DNA of 64,000 nt from Bradyrhizobium lupini. GTDB lineage: Bacteria > Pseudomonadota > Alphaproteobacteria > Rhizobiales > Xanthobacteraceae. The notes beneath the pieces are model-generated. The model was not told the origin of the DNA. It searched no databases and worked only from the letters and a program-made list of their open reading frames with translations. Made by a program: the position numbers and the translations under genes. Location of the stretch: the NCBI RefSeq assembly GCF_040939785.1, contig NZ_CP162553.1, forward strand, positions 7,025,001 to 7,089,000, written 5' to 3'. Shown here piece after piece: positions 16,683 through 37,550 of the stretch; within the stretch, counting starts at the first letter, position 1, and each line of letters begins with the position of its first letter.

Positions 16683-17193
16683 GCGGAAACCGGCCCTTTT
16701 CGGCCATGGTTAAGCGCGAGCGGCAACGGATTGGAACTGGTGTGAATTTTGCTCTTGGCAAGCAGGCCCCGAGCGGTTAAAGAACCGCTTCCGGACGTGC
16801 CGGCCTCGGCTGGCGCGTTCGTGCACGCATTCCGAAAACAAGCGATGGAGATCATTCCTTTTCAGGGCGTCCGTGAGGATTTGCTGGAAAGGGAGGGAAA
16901 ACCGTCGGGTGTGGGGTGCGGGCAGAGGTCGGGCGGTTCGCCGGCTGACCTTGTCCTGTCCAAGACTGCAGGCGCCCGCGGGGAATTCCGATTTCTCAAC
17001 GGCTTAATCGCATGGCCTGCATAGACGGGTGAAGACCGGATTTCACGTCGTGACCGCCTTAGGGTCGGTTGCGGAATGGGTTTGGTTCGGACCTCGACAC
17101 GCCGTGGGCTCTAACGGGCTCTCGGAGGGCAGGCTTTGAATTGTCGTCTTGCCCGGCGTGTCCGATGGGTTTGGCCCTGAGGTTCAGGTTTGG
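16683..17193 (+). other. gene-free leader region upstream of rplJ
   Basis: No convincing gene lies here. AGCGGTTAAAGAACCGCT at 16772-16789 is a short perfect hairpin without a T run. The rplJL-rpoB promoter and the upstream part of its leader probably lie within this stretch, but I could not pick a -35/-10 pair with confidence. Confidence 0.4.
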
Positions 17194-17225
17194 GCGGGAC
17201 GATGGGTGCAACCCGGCGGTCCCGC
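17194..17225 (+). promoter_or_regulatory. rplJ leader stem-loop, probable L10/L12 autoregulatory site
   Basis: GCGGGAC (17194-17200) pairs perfectly with GTCCCGC (17219-17225). Inside it GGGT (17204-17207) pairs with ACCC (17211-17214). The structure ends 34 bases before the rplJ start. L10 with L12 represses its own translation through leader structures of this type in other bacteria; binding here is inference. Confidence 0.45.
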
Positions 17226-17259
17226 TTTCGCGATGACCGCCAACCGGAAAGAGCTTGCT

Positions 17260-17778
17260 GTGGAACGAGCGGCAAAAAAGGAAGCGGTCGAACAGCTCAA
17301 TGGGGTCTTCAAGACCACGAGCGTCGCGGTCGTTGCCCAATATTCCGGCCTGACCGTTGCCCAGATGCAGAAGCTGCGCTCGCAGATGAAGCAGGCTGGC
17401 GCCTCGGTGAAGGTCTCGAAGAACCGTCTCGCCAAAATTGCTCTTGAAGGCACTGACGTCGTTGCCATCGGCCCCATGCTGAAGGGACCGACCGTGATCG
17501 CCACTTCGGACGATCCGGTAGCGGCGCCAAAGGTCGCCGTCGAATTCGCCAAGGCGAACGAAAAGTTCGTCATCATTGGCGGCTCGATGGGAACGACCGT
17601 CCTGAATGTCGACGGCGTGAAGGCACTTGCCTCGCTGCCGTCGCTTGACGAACTGCGCGCCAAGATCGTCGGCCTGCTTGTGGCCCCGGCGACCAAGATC
17701 GCTCAGCTCGCCAACGCGCCCGCGGGCAAGCTCGCGCGTGTCATTCAGGCTTATGCCTCAAAGAGCGAAGCGGCCTGA
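17260..17778 (+). CDS. rplJ: 50S ribosomal protein L10
   Basis: The 172-residue product begins [14 protein letters not shown] after a GTG start. The GTG is chosen because GGAAAGAG lies seven bases upstream and because L10 of related organisms starts in this style. An in-frame ATG at 17233 would add nine residues but has no ribosome-binding site. The rRNA-binding domain ([31 protein letters not shown]) and the long C-terminal helix that carries L12 dimers ([16 protein letters not shown]) are present. L10 anchors the L7/L12 stalk. Confidence 0.95.
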   Translation: MERAAKKEAVEQLNGVFKTTSVAVVAQYSGLTVAQMQKLRSQMKQAGASVKVSKNRLAKIALEGTDVVAIGPMLKGPTVIATSDDPVAAPKVAVEFAKANEKFVIIGGSMGTTVLNVDGVKALASLPSLDELRAKIVGLLVAPATKIAQLANAPAGKLARVIQAYASKSEAA

Positions 17779-17832
17779 CGCCCTTCGCAAAACTCAAACC
17801 CGAACCAGACTTACATTCAAGGAAACTGAACA

Positions 17833-18210
17833 ATGGCTGACCTGCAGAAGATCGTTGACGACCTCTCGAGCCTCACCGTGCTCGAAGCTGCCGAACTCGC
17901 GAAGCTCCTCGAAGAGAAGTGGGGCGTTTCGGCTGCCGCGGCTGTCGCCGTGGCCGGCCCGGCTGGTGGTGGCGCTGCCGCCGCTCCGGCCGAAGAGAAG
18001 ACCGAGTTCACGGTCGTTCTTGCCGCCGCCGGCGACAAGAAGATCGAGGTCATCAAGGAAGTCCGCGCCATCACCGGCCTGGGCCTGAAGGAAGCAAAGG
18101 ACCTCGTCGAGGGCGCGCCGAAGCCTGTCAAGGAAGGCGTGAACAAGGACGAAGCCGAGAAGCTCAAGGCCCAGCTCGAGAAGGCTGGCGCGAAGGTCGA
18201 GCTCAAGTAA
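17833..18210 (+). CDS. rplL: 50S ribosomal protein L7/L12
   Basis: The 125-residue product has the N-terminal dimerisation helices ([20 protein letters not shown]), an Ala-rich hinge ([17 protein letters not shown]) and the C-terminal factor-binding domain ([20 protein letters not shown]). It is present in multiple copies on the ribosome stalk and recruits translation GTPases such as FusA and Tuf encoded downstream. It lies 54 bases after rplJ. A hairpin follows that may lower transcription into rpoB. Confidence 0.97.
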   Translation: MADLQKIVDDLSSLTVLEAAELAKLLEEKWGVSAAAAVAVAGPAGGGAAAAPAEEKTEFTVVLAAAGDKKIEVIKEVRAITGLGLKEAKDLVEGAPKPVKEGVNKDEAEKLKAQLEKAGAKVELK

Positions 18211-18226
18211 GCAGCGCTTACTGACA

Positions 18227-18263
18227 CGAGATCCCGGTGAGCATCATCGCAACCGGGGTCTCG
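18227..18263 (+). terminator. rplL-rpoB attenuator hairpin
   Basis: CGAGATCCCGGT (18227-18238) pairs with ACCGGGGTCTCG (18252-18263) at 11 of 12 positions around a 13-base loop. No T run follows. Partial terminators between rplL and rpoB are known in other bacteria and set the ratio of stalk protein to polymerase. Confidence 0.55.
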
Positions 18264-18346
18264 GTCCGCTCTCCGAAAGGGCGGGCCAGATGCAAAAGGC
18301 GTGCGACGGAACAACCCGACGCAGGCCGAACACGAAAAAGTGTGGG

Positions 18347-18371
18347 GATTTGAGGGTTTGTCCCTCGAATC
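18347..18371 (+). promoter_or_regulatory. rpoB leader stem-loop
   Basis: GATTTGAGGG (18347-18356) pairs with CCCTCGAATC (18362-18371), nine Watson-Crick pairs plus one G-T pair, around a five-base loop. It lies in the 482-base gap between rplL and rpoB. The rest of this gap shows no gene; a separate rpoB promoter is possible but not identified. Confidence 0.4.
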
Positions 18372-18692
18372 TGCACTAATGTCGCCCCATATCGGGTCGG
18401 CAGCACGAAAGCGCGGTGGGCAGGGATGCCGCATTCCCTGTAAGTCGTTGGGAGAGCAAGCTATTTCGGGCTTTTGCAGTCCGTGAAGAGGTTGGTTGTG
18501 ACGGGCGGGCGCGCTCCTGCGCCCCGCGCGTCGTTTTGCGTTTTGAAGGTCTGAAGAACGGATTCAGGACATTCCTCCCTGAAACTGAGTCTCCGGCCCC
18601 CAAGACGGGTTCGAAAAATTCAACCCGGGGAGCGGCGGTCGCCGCGTTCCGGAGGGCGCGCCCAAATCGGGCGACGAAAATGAGAGGCCACG

Positions 18693-22808
<4,116 letters not shown>

Positions 22809-22934
22809 TACGACCCTCATGCCCGGCCTGAATGGCCGGGCATCGGCGCCCAGTCCTCGAATCGAGGGCAGGGCGCCCCGCATAGTGATTTTCGAATTTG
22901 CTGCCGGAGGCGACCGGCACGCGAGGAGAAGACG

Positions 22935-27130
<4,196 letters not shown>

Positions 27131-27161
27131 TCGTTCATCCGTAGGAATACCGAGCACACTG

Positions 27162-27188
27162 AAAAGGCCGGCGAAAGCCGGCCTTTTT
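27162..27188 (+). terminator. rho-independent terminator after rpoC
   Basis: AAAAGGCCGGC (27162-27172), GAAA tetraloop, then GCCGGCCTTTT and a further T. It is an 11-base-pair perfect stem with a U tract, ending the rplJL-rpoBC unit. Confidence 0.93.
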
Positions 27189-27321
27189 GCTGCTTTGTTT
27201 CCCTGTTGCGGTGCAGGATCAACCTTTGTTCATCTTTCCTTCAGGCGCAAAAGCGCTTCTGCTAGGAGAGCTTAGACCGGTGGTCCCGTGAAGGGGGCGG
27301 GCCGGAGACCACGGAATTCTC

Positions 27322-29382
27322 ATGCTTGATCTCGCAATCGTAGGCGGCGGCCCCGGCGGGCTGATGAGCGCTTGGTATCTGAAGCGCAAGCTTGGCGACC
27401 TCTGCCGCGTCACCATCTACGAGGCATCCGACCGGCTCGGCGGCAAGATCGTCACGCGCAAATTCGATTCCGCGCCCGCGATGTACGAGGCCGGCGTTGC
27501 CGAGATCTACGACTACTCGATGACCGGGCCGGATCCGTTGCGCGAGTTGATCCAGCATTTCGGCCTGCAGACCATTCCGATGGATGCCGAGCAGGTGCAG
27601 TTCGGCGGTGAGCTCCTCAACGACGTCGCGGGCATGCGCCGCAAATACGGTGCCAAGACCGCAGCCGCAATCGAGGCGTTCCGTAAGCGCTGCGCCGAGG
27701 CGATGACGCCGATCGAGTACTACGAGGGTGTCGGCGCGCACGACAACGAGAATCCCTGGGCCTACAAGACCGCCGAACAGGTGCTCGACGAGGAGGTCGA
27801 GGACGAGACCGCAAAGCGATTCTTCAAGGTGATGGCGCGCTCGGACCTCGCGACCGAGAGCCACAACACCAACGGGCTCAACGCGCTCAAGAACTACCTG
27901 ATGGATGTCGACGGCTATATCGGCCTCTATTCCATCCAGAACGGCAACGAGCAGCTCATCGAGTGCCTCCAGTCGGAGGTCAATGCCGACATCCAGCTCA
28001 ATCACCGAATCCTCACGGTCGGCAAGGCGCCGACCGGCCGCTATCAACTCAAGATGATGAACGGCAAGGGGCCGGAGACGCGCGACTTCGACCTTGTGCT
28101 GGTCTGTCTGCCGCATTCCTGGCTTGGGACCGTCGGCTGGGAAGGCGAACAGCTCCGCAAGTCGATGGTCAAGCACGTCGCGTACTTCGACCGTCCTGCG
28201 CACTATTTGCGTGTCTCGATCCTGTTCGACACGCCGTTCTGGGGCGACAAGATCGCCGGCGCCTGGTTCATGTCGGAAGCCTTTGGCGGTTGCTGCGTCT
28301 ATAACGAGGGCGCCCGCCATGATGTGGGCAAGCACGGCGTGCTGAACTGGCTGATTCCGGGCTCCGATGCGCTGGCCTTTGCAGATCTCTCCGACCGGGA
28401 GCTGATCGATGCCGCGCTGAAATCGCTTCCGGCATCGCTCGGCGATGCACGCGCGCATTTCATGGAAGGCAAGATCCACCGCTGGCTGTCCTCGGTGAAC
28501 GCGATTCCGGGCGGCTTGCCCGTGCGCGACGTCATGACCAACCACCGGCCCGAGCCGAAGGAACATCCCGGAATCGTGGTGGTCGGCGACTATCTGTTCG
28601 ACTCGACGCTGAACGGCCTGCTCGATTCCTCGGACGCGGCGACCGACATCATCTTGACCGAGATGATGCGCTTGCGCCGCGAGCGTTCGCAGGACGACAA
28701 GCCGCTCTCGGACAAGATCGATCGTGCCTATTTTGACAATTATCGCGGCCAGGGCCCCTACAGCGAGGTGTGGCAACACTTCACGGATCCCGACTATCTC
28801 ACAAAACTGATCGGCATCGTCTGGGGCAAGGCCAAAGGCACGAAGCTCTTGATCGCGGGCTCGGCCAGCGGCGAGCTTGTCGGCGCGCTACGTGATCGCG
28901 GCATCGATGCCTTCGGTATCGAGAACAACCGCACCATTCACGCCAGAACGCCGAAGGCGCTGAGGAAGTACAACAAGCTCGGTTCGATCACCGACATGCC
29001 GTTCAAGGACGGTGCGTTCGACTTCGTGTTCGAGACCAGCCTCTGCCATGTTTCCCCGAAGCAGGTGGTCCGTGCGATCAGGGAGCTGAACCGTGTGGTC
29101 AAGACCGGGCTCGTGTTCGGCTCGATCACCTCGGACATGGCGCCGGCACTGATCGACCGCTACGACCTTCTGCGCGGCGTCAAGAAGCTCGGCACCTGGT
29201 GGGAATGGTCCGAACTGTTCTTCGGCAATGGCTTCGAGCTGTCGATGCACCGCAAGGACTGCACGGACGCGCTCTGGGAGACGACGCTCGCCGCAAACAA
29301 GGGACCGGGCCAGTGGTACGCCGACGCCGATTCCTTGCGCTATTCCTTTTTCGACAAGGTCGAGGATGAGGAAGACGACTAG
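27322..29382 (+). CDS. FAD-dependent oxidoreductase fused to class I methyltransferase
   Basis: The 686-residue product joins two enzymes. Residues 1 to about 440 are an amine-oxidase/phytoene-desaturase-like flavoprotein: GGGPGGLMSAWYL dinucleotide motif, YEASDRLGGKIVTRKF second strand, and a C-terminal FAD strand GIVVVGDYLFDSTLNGLLDS. Residues about 495 to 670 are a SAM methyltransferase: LLIAGSASGELVGALRDRG as motif I, IENN acidic end, DMPFKDGAFDFVFET and a post-core ELNRVVKTGLVFGS. The last residues are acidic (VEDEEDD). It starts a block inserted between rpoC and rpsL. The GAATTC region gives only a weak ribosome-binding site. The substrate is unknown; oxidation plus methylation of one small molecule is inference. 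Confidence 0.8.
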   Translation: MLDLAIVGGGPGGLMSAWYLKRKLGDLCRVTIYEASDRLGGKIVTRKFDSAPAMYEAGVAEIYDYSMTGPDPLRELIQHFGLQTIPMDAEQVQFGGELLNDVAGMRRKYGAKTAAAIEAFRKRCAEAMTPIEYYEGVGAHDNENPWAYKTAEQVLDEEVEDETAKRFFKVMARSDLATESHNTNGLNALKNYLMDVDGYIGLYSIQNGNEQLIECLQSEVNADIQLNHRILTVGKAPTGRYQLKMMNGKGPETRDFDLVLVCLPHSWLGTVGWEGEQLRKSMVKHVAYFDRPAHYLRVSILFDTPFWGDKIAGAWFMSEAFGGCCVYNEGARHDVGKHGVLNWLIPGSDALAFADLSDRELIDAALKSLPASLGDARAHFMEGKIHRWLSSVNAIPGGLPVRDVMTNHRPEPKEHPGIVVVGDYLFDSTLNGLLDSSDAATDIILTEMMRLRRERSQDDKPLSDKIDRAYFDNYRGQGPYSEVWQHFTDPDYLTKLIGIVWGKAKGTKLLIAGSASGELVGALRDRGIDAFGIENNRTIHARTPKALRKYNKLGSITDMPFKDGAFDFVFETSLCHVSPKQVVRAIRELNRVVKTGLVFGSITSDMAPALIDRYDLLRGVKKLGTWWEWSELFFGNGFELSMHRKDCTDALWETTLAANKGPGQWYADADSLRYSFFDKVEDEEDD

Positions 29383-29514
29383 CCGCCTGAAGCGGGCGCC
29401 TTCGCCAATTGTTTTGCCGAATTCATCTTGATCGCATAGAATCGATGCAGTAGCGGTTGGCGCTATTTCCTGCTTTCTCTGCGGTCATGCCGGCCGTCAG
29501 CATCGGTTGGTTTC

Positions 29515-31536
29515 ATGGCGTCCAAGCCCCTCCCGCCCGACAAACAGAAGCTCGCCGCGGAAGAGGCGGCCGAGCTCGACGAGAAGCTTGTCCCTACCGC
29601 CAAGCCGGACCTTGAAGACGACGAGGACGATGAAGACGAGGAGGATGGCGGGCTGGAGCTCGATGACGACGATGAGGACGAGGACCTCGTCGTCTTTACC
29701 GCGCGCGAGGCCGCCGGCGCGCTCGCGACCATCCTGGGTTTCGTCAAACCCTTCCTGTTCAACTACAAGCAGATGCTGTCCTTCGTGGCGTTCGGCGTCT
29801 TCGTCGAGACGCTCTTCAACGTCATCATGCCGCTCAGCCTGAAGTACCTGATCGACGACGCGCTCGGCGAGGAGGATTTTCAGGCGCTGTACAAGATCCT
29901 CGGCGTGCTCGCGGTCGCGGGCATATTCACCTCGATCGTCGCGGTCTGGTACGAGCGCTGGGATGCGCGGCTCGCGGCGTGCATCATTTCCGACGTCCGC
30001 AAACGGCTGTTCGAGCACGTCCAGGACCTGCCGGCGGCCTATTTCGGCCGCACCAAGCGCGGCGAGATCCTGTCGCGCTTCTCAGTCGACCTCGCGGCCT
30101 TCGAGGGTTCGGTCAAGACCTTCGCCAACAGCGCGGCATTGCCGTTCCTGGAGCTGATCGCGGGCATCATCCTGATGGTGTTCCTGAACTGGCAGCTCGC
30201 GGCGGTTGCGCTGCTGGTGTTCCCGATCACGCTGATCGGTCCCCGCATGCTGACGCCGAAGGCTGTCCAGGCGAATTACGAGCAGAAGCTCAATGAATCT
30301 GCGCTGCTCGGCATGGTGCAGGAGAACGTGGCGGCGCAGGCCGTGATCAAGGCGTTCAGCCTGCAACGCCGGATGTTCGGCTTCTTCAAATTCCGCAACG
30401 ACGAGACGCGAAACAGGATGGCCTCGGCGGCGTTCCTGTCGACCATGGTGGAGCGGACGGTCACCATCTCGGTGCTGCTCTTGCATCTCGTCGTGCTCGC
30501 GATCGGCGCATATCTGGCGACGAAGGGGCAGATTACCATCGGCACCTTCGTCACCTTCGAGAGTGCGTTCTGGGAGGTGTCCTACAACATCGCCCATGTG
30601 ATGCATTTCATCCCCGTGTCGATCTCCGCGGCAGCCGCGATCCGTCATATGCAGGAGTTGCTCGACGAGCCCACGCGCAGCGCCGATCGTGCCGGCGCGC
30701 CCGATCTGCCCCGCATCACCAACGACATCACCTTCGACCACGTGACGTTCCAGTACGAAGGCAGCCAGACGCCGGTGCTGGACAATCTCAGCCTCAAGCT
30801 CAATGTCGGCAAGCGCATTGCCATCGTCGGTCCCTCAGGCTCCGGCAAGAGCACGCTGCTGAATCTGATCCTGCGGCTCTATGTGCCGGACGAGGGGCGC
30901 GTCACCATCGACGGCGTCGACGTCCGCAAGGTGACGCTGGACTCCCTGCGCCGGAGCATGGCGGTGGTGTTCCAGGAGAATATGCTGTTCAACATGTCGA
31001 TCCGGGAGAACATTCGGCTCGGCAAGGAGGGCGCGACCGATGAGGAGGTGGAGGAGGCGGCCAAGAAAGCCGAGATCCACCGTTACATCATGAGCCTGCC
31101 GCAGCGCTACGACACGCCGGTGGGCGAGCGCGGCGATACCTTGTCGGGCGGCCAGCGCCAGCGCATCGCGATCGCGCGCGCGGTCATCCGCAATCCTTCC
31201 GTGCTGCTGCTCGACGAAGCCACTTCGGCGCTCGACCAGACCACGGAAGCTGCGATCAACCGCACGCTGCTGAAGGTCGCCAAGGGCCGCACCATGATCT
31301 GGTCGACCCACCGCCTGACCTCGGTGGTCGAGATGGACGAGATCATCGTGATTTCAGGGGGCAGGGCGATCGAGCGCGGCCCGCATGCCGAGCTGCTCGC
31401 CAAGAACGGCACCTATCGCAAGCTGTGGAACGACCAGACCCACCAACCGCATGGCGCGCCGGCTCACGTCGACGAGGACAGCGACGATGACGACGAGGAT
31501 GAAGACGACCTCGACGAGGACGATGAGGAGGAGTGA
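29515..31536 (+). CDS. ABC transporter, fused permease-ATPase, with acidic tails
   Basis: The 673-residue product is a half-size exporter of the MsbA/type 1 kind. It has about six membrane segments (roughly residues 80-370), then an ATPase with Walker A GPSGSGKST at 439-447, signature LSGGQ at 543-547, Walker B VLLLDEATSALD at 563-574 and the switch His599. What is unusual are the ends: residues 32-58 are almost all Asp/Glu (LEDDEDDEDEEDGG, then LELDDDDEDEDLVV), and the last 20 or so are Asp/Glu again (DEDSDDDDEDEDDLDEDDEE). Both face the cytoplasm if topology is normal. It lies 132 bases after the fused enzyme and probably exports its product. The ribosome-binding site is weak. Confidence 0.85.
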   Translation: MASKPLPPDKQKLAAEEAAELDEKLVPTAKPDLEDDEDDEDEEDGGLELDDDDEDEDLVVFTAREAAGALATILGFVKPFLFNYKQMLSFVAFGVFVETLFNVIMPLSLKYLIDDALGEEDFQALYKILGVLAVAGIFTSIVAVWYERWDARLAACIISDVRKRLFEHVQDLPAAYFGRTKRGEILSRFSVDLAAFEGSVKTFANSAALPFLELIAGIILMVFLNWQLAAVALLVFPITLIGPRMLTPKAVQANYEQKLNESALLGMVQENVAAQAVIKAFSLQRRMFGFFKFRNDETRNRMASAAFLSTMVERTVTISVLLLHLVVLAIGAYLATKGQITIGTFVTFESAFWEVSYNIAHVMHFIPVSISAAAAIRHMQELLDEPTRSADRAGAPDLPRITNDITFDHVTFQYEGSQTPVLDNLSLKLNVGKRIAIVGPSGSGKSTLLNLILRLYVPDEGRVTIDGVDVRKVTLDSLRRSMAVVFQENMLFNMSIRENIRLGKEGATDEEVEEAAKKAEIHRYIMSLPQRYDTPVGERGDTLSGGQRQRIAIARAVIRNPSVLLLDEATSALDQTTEAAINRTLLKVAKGRTMIWSTHRLTSVVEMDEIIVISGGRAIERGPHAELLAKNGTYRKLWNDQTHQPHGAPAHVDEDSDDDDEDEDDLDEDDEEE

Positions 31537-32701
31537 CCGAGGAAGTTCGGCTCCAGATCGAAGGCTGCTCCAAGCGGCCGCAATAGTCCCTGAACCGACC
31601 AGGCAATGAAGCGTGCCCGGCGCTGCGCCGTCCAATAAGGGCTTGTCGCAATGGAGACTGAGCGGAAATCGAAGGCCTTCGCGCCGACCAATCGTCGCAC
31701 TCCCGCTTGACCGGGTCTGCGTAGAAGGCGGCGATCTTGCTGGTATCCATCCCGTCGGAGGCCAGCCACTGCGGGATATAGACGTTGCAGAGCCGCTCGA
31801 CGTCGGTGAAGACCTTGTCGCACCCGGTGCCGGCGGCCGGGCAGGAGGTCGAGAAAGCATCGCCCACCAGCGCGAGACCCGGCTGGCCGCTGGCATCGTT
31901 CACATAGAGATCGACCGGACGGATTTTCAGCTCACCGGGAATGTCGAATGGTCCGGTGATGTGCTTGAGCCGTGGCAGCGCAGCGTTCAACGTCTCGGCC
32001 GGCGCGCGGCGCAGCTCACGCAGCCAGGGATCGTCGAAGCTGCGATAGACGAACAGATTGGCGCGCATCCGCGTCCCGATCGGAAAAAGAGTGAGGTAGG
32101 GGATGCGGTCGCTCGGCCGTTCCGAGAAATAGGTCAGCGCAGGGAAGTCGAACGAGTCCCGTCCCGCCGGCACCACGTCGAACCCGATCGAAATCGAATG
32201 GCAGGCACTGACGACTTTTCGGGCGATTCCCAGCTGGTGGCGCAGGCCGACATTGAGTCCGTTGGCGAGCACGACCAGCCGGGCGGAGACCATCGCGTCG
32301 TTGGAGAGAGTGACCTTCTGCCGCTCCGCACTCGTCTCGACCGAGACAGCCTTGGCGCAGATGCGCTCGACGCCGGCAGGAATTTCGTCGCGGACAGCGT
32401 TGACGAGGGAATCGTAGAGGATGTTGAACTGCCGGCTCGGCGCCTTGTCGAGAAGGCGGCCGAAGCGCGCGATCCAGTTCTCACCCACAAAGGTCGCGCG
32501 GTGCAACACCGATTCGGCGATTCCCGTCTGCAGGAATCGCCCGACCTGCACGTGACCGCTGAGTTTTTCGACCCGAAAGTCCGCCGAATAGCTCTCATGC
32601 GGATCGATCAGGATGGTCGAAATGCCGCTACGGCCGAGCATCGCGGCGGCGCTCGAGCCGGACAATCCCCCGCCGATAATGGCAATGTCGGTGTACCGCA
32701 T
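31464..32701 (-). CDS. FAD-dependent oxidoreductase, with apparent frameshift; 3' end antisense to exporter gene
   Basis: The N-terminal MRYTDIAIIGGGLSGSSAAA motif, GVERICAKAVSVE region and GDAFSTSCPAAGTGCDKVFT are those of PHBH-fold flavin monooxygenases, halogenases and reductases. The frame is lost near 31682, where one C on the plus strand (a G in the gene) seems missing: DDWSARRPSI should read DDWSAAKAFDFRSVSIATSP. With it restored the protein is about 412 residues, continuing YWTAQRRARFIAWSVQGLL and ending at 31464 with a serine-rich tail antisense to the acidic tail of the ABC exporter. It could be a true pseudogene or a sequence error. The ATG at 32701 begins right at the Rossmann strand. 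Confidence 0.7.
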
Positions 32702-32909
32702 GGCGCTAATCTCTGCCCAAGGCGGCACATTGGCGCTCCAACAGGAAAGAAAGCCTTAGCCAATGGTTATAAAAGTATATTTAGCCCGGGTATAAATAGG
32801 TTTCGAGGTGGCGCGACGCGCTCTTCGTTTCCATCTCACGAAGGCGCAGCGAGCGGCCCAAGAAGCGATTTCGGCAGGTGCGGGAAGCGCTTCTGACTGA
32901 CGTTTCGCC

Positions 32910-32936
32910 TTGACTTGACCGACTCCCACTTATAGA
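32910..32936 (+). promoter_or_regulatory. putative promoter of the rpsL (str) operon
   Basis: TTGACT at 32910-32915 and TATAGA at 32931-32936 are 15 bases apart. A second TTGACC overlaps at 32915. The -10 is followed by a run of C, typical of strongly expressed and stringently controlled genes. It points toward rpsL, 405 bases downstream, and lies upstream of the divergent FAD oxidoreductase. No start-site data support it. Confidence 0.45.
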
Positions 32937-33341
32937 ACCCCCTCACTTAACGACAGGCGGTGAGCATCGCCAACGTCGGAACGGGCCACCTGTTTGATCC
33001 CCTGGGATCACCAAGACAGGCACCAACCTCGACGAATGCCGCTCAAACGCTGTCGATCATAGCTAGGCAATGCCAGTGCGATTTTAGTTCTCTTGAGCAT
33101 GTTCTCTCGAGATCGAATTCGGATGCATGACCTCGGTGCGCGGGCCGCAGCTTCAAGCTGACCGGTTCAACTACTGCGGTCCTCTGTGGCGTCGAAGCGC
33201 TTTCCGCCCGTTGATGGGTGGTTGGCGCGATTTCGCTTTGTGCGGATTGTTCCGCGGAAGGCGGCCTCGTCGGGCGGGTAGCTCGAAAGAATTTGCGGAC
33301 CCGGTGACGGGCCGCGGCAGAACACAAAGGGTAATGCCAGG
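32937..33341 (+). other. long untranslated leader before rpsL
   Basis: About 400 bases with no credible gene on either strand. Nothing matches a known riboswitch I can recognise. If the promoter at 32910 is right, it is transcribed as a leader and could hold control of the str operon. Confidence 0.35.
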
Positions 33342-33713
33342 ATGCCGACGATCAACCAGCTGATCGCTCAACCGCGGGAAGTGCAGAAGTCGCGCAAGAA
33401 GGTGCCGGCGCTGCAGCAGTCGCCGCAGAAGCGCGGTGTTTGCACGCGCGTTTACACCACGACCCCGAAGAAGCCGAACTCGGCGCTTCGTAAGGTTGCC
33501 AAGGTGCGCCTGACCAACGGCTTCGAGGTGATCGGCTACATCCCCGGTGAGGGCCATAACCTCCAGGAGCACTCGGTGGTCATGATCCGCGGCGGTCGCG
33601 TCAAGGACTTGCCCGGCGTGCGCTACCACATCCTCCGCGGCGTTCTGGATACCCAGGGCGTCAAGAACCGTAAGCAGCGCCGTTCGAAGTACGGCGCCAA
33701 GCGTCCGAAGTAA
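33342..33713 (+). CDS. rpsL: 30S ribosomal protein S12
   Basis: The 123-residue product carries the conserved [19 protein letters not shown] and [17 protein letters not shown] regions. The lysines in these motifs that mutate in streptomycin resistance (KKPN and RVKD) are wild type. S12 controls decoding fidelity at the A site. It is the first gene of the str operon; rpsG begins 15 bases after its stop. Confidence 0.98.
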   Translation: MPTINQLIAQPREVQKSRKKVPALQQSPQKRGVCTRVYTTTPKKPNSALRKVAKVRLTNGFEVIGYIPGEGHNLQEHSVVMIRGGRVKDLPGVRYHILRGVLDTQGVKNRKQRRSKYGAKRPK

Positions 33714-34199
<486 letters not shown>

Positions 34200-34229
34200 C
34201 GGCGACACACGGAATCTAAGGAACACTCC

Positions 34230-36302
<2,073 letters not shown>

Positions 36303-36342
36303 TTGTCGTCGGTCTCGAACTGACGATTGAACGGAGAGTCAA

Positions 36343-37533
<1,191 letters not shown>

Positions 37534-37550
37534 TTACGAGAATAGGGATC

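Noticed and set aside
17233-17259. Longer start for rplJ at the upstream ATG
   Set aside because: No ribosome-binding site is seen there, whereas GGAAAGAG is well placed for the GTG at 17260.
32915-32936. TTGACC as the -35 of the rpsL promoter
   Set aside because: Only 10 bases would separate it from TATAGA, too few for sigma-70 type recognition; the overlapping TTGACT is better.
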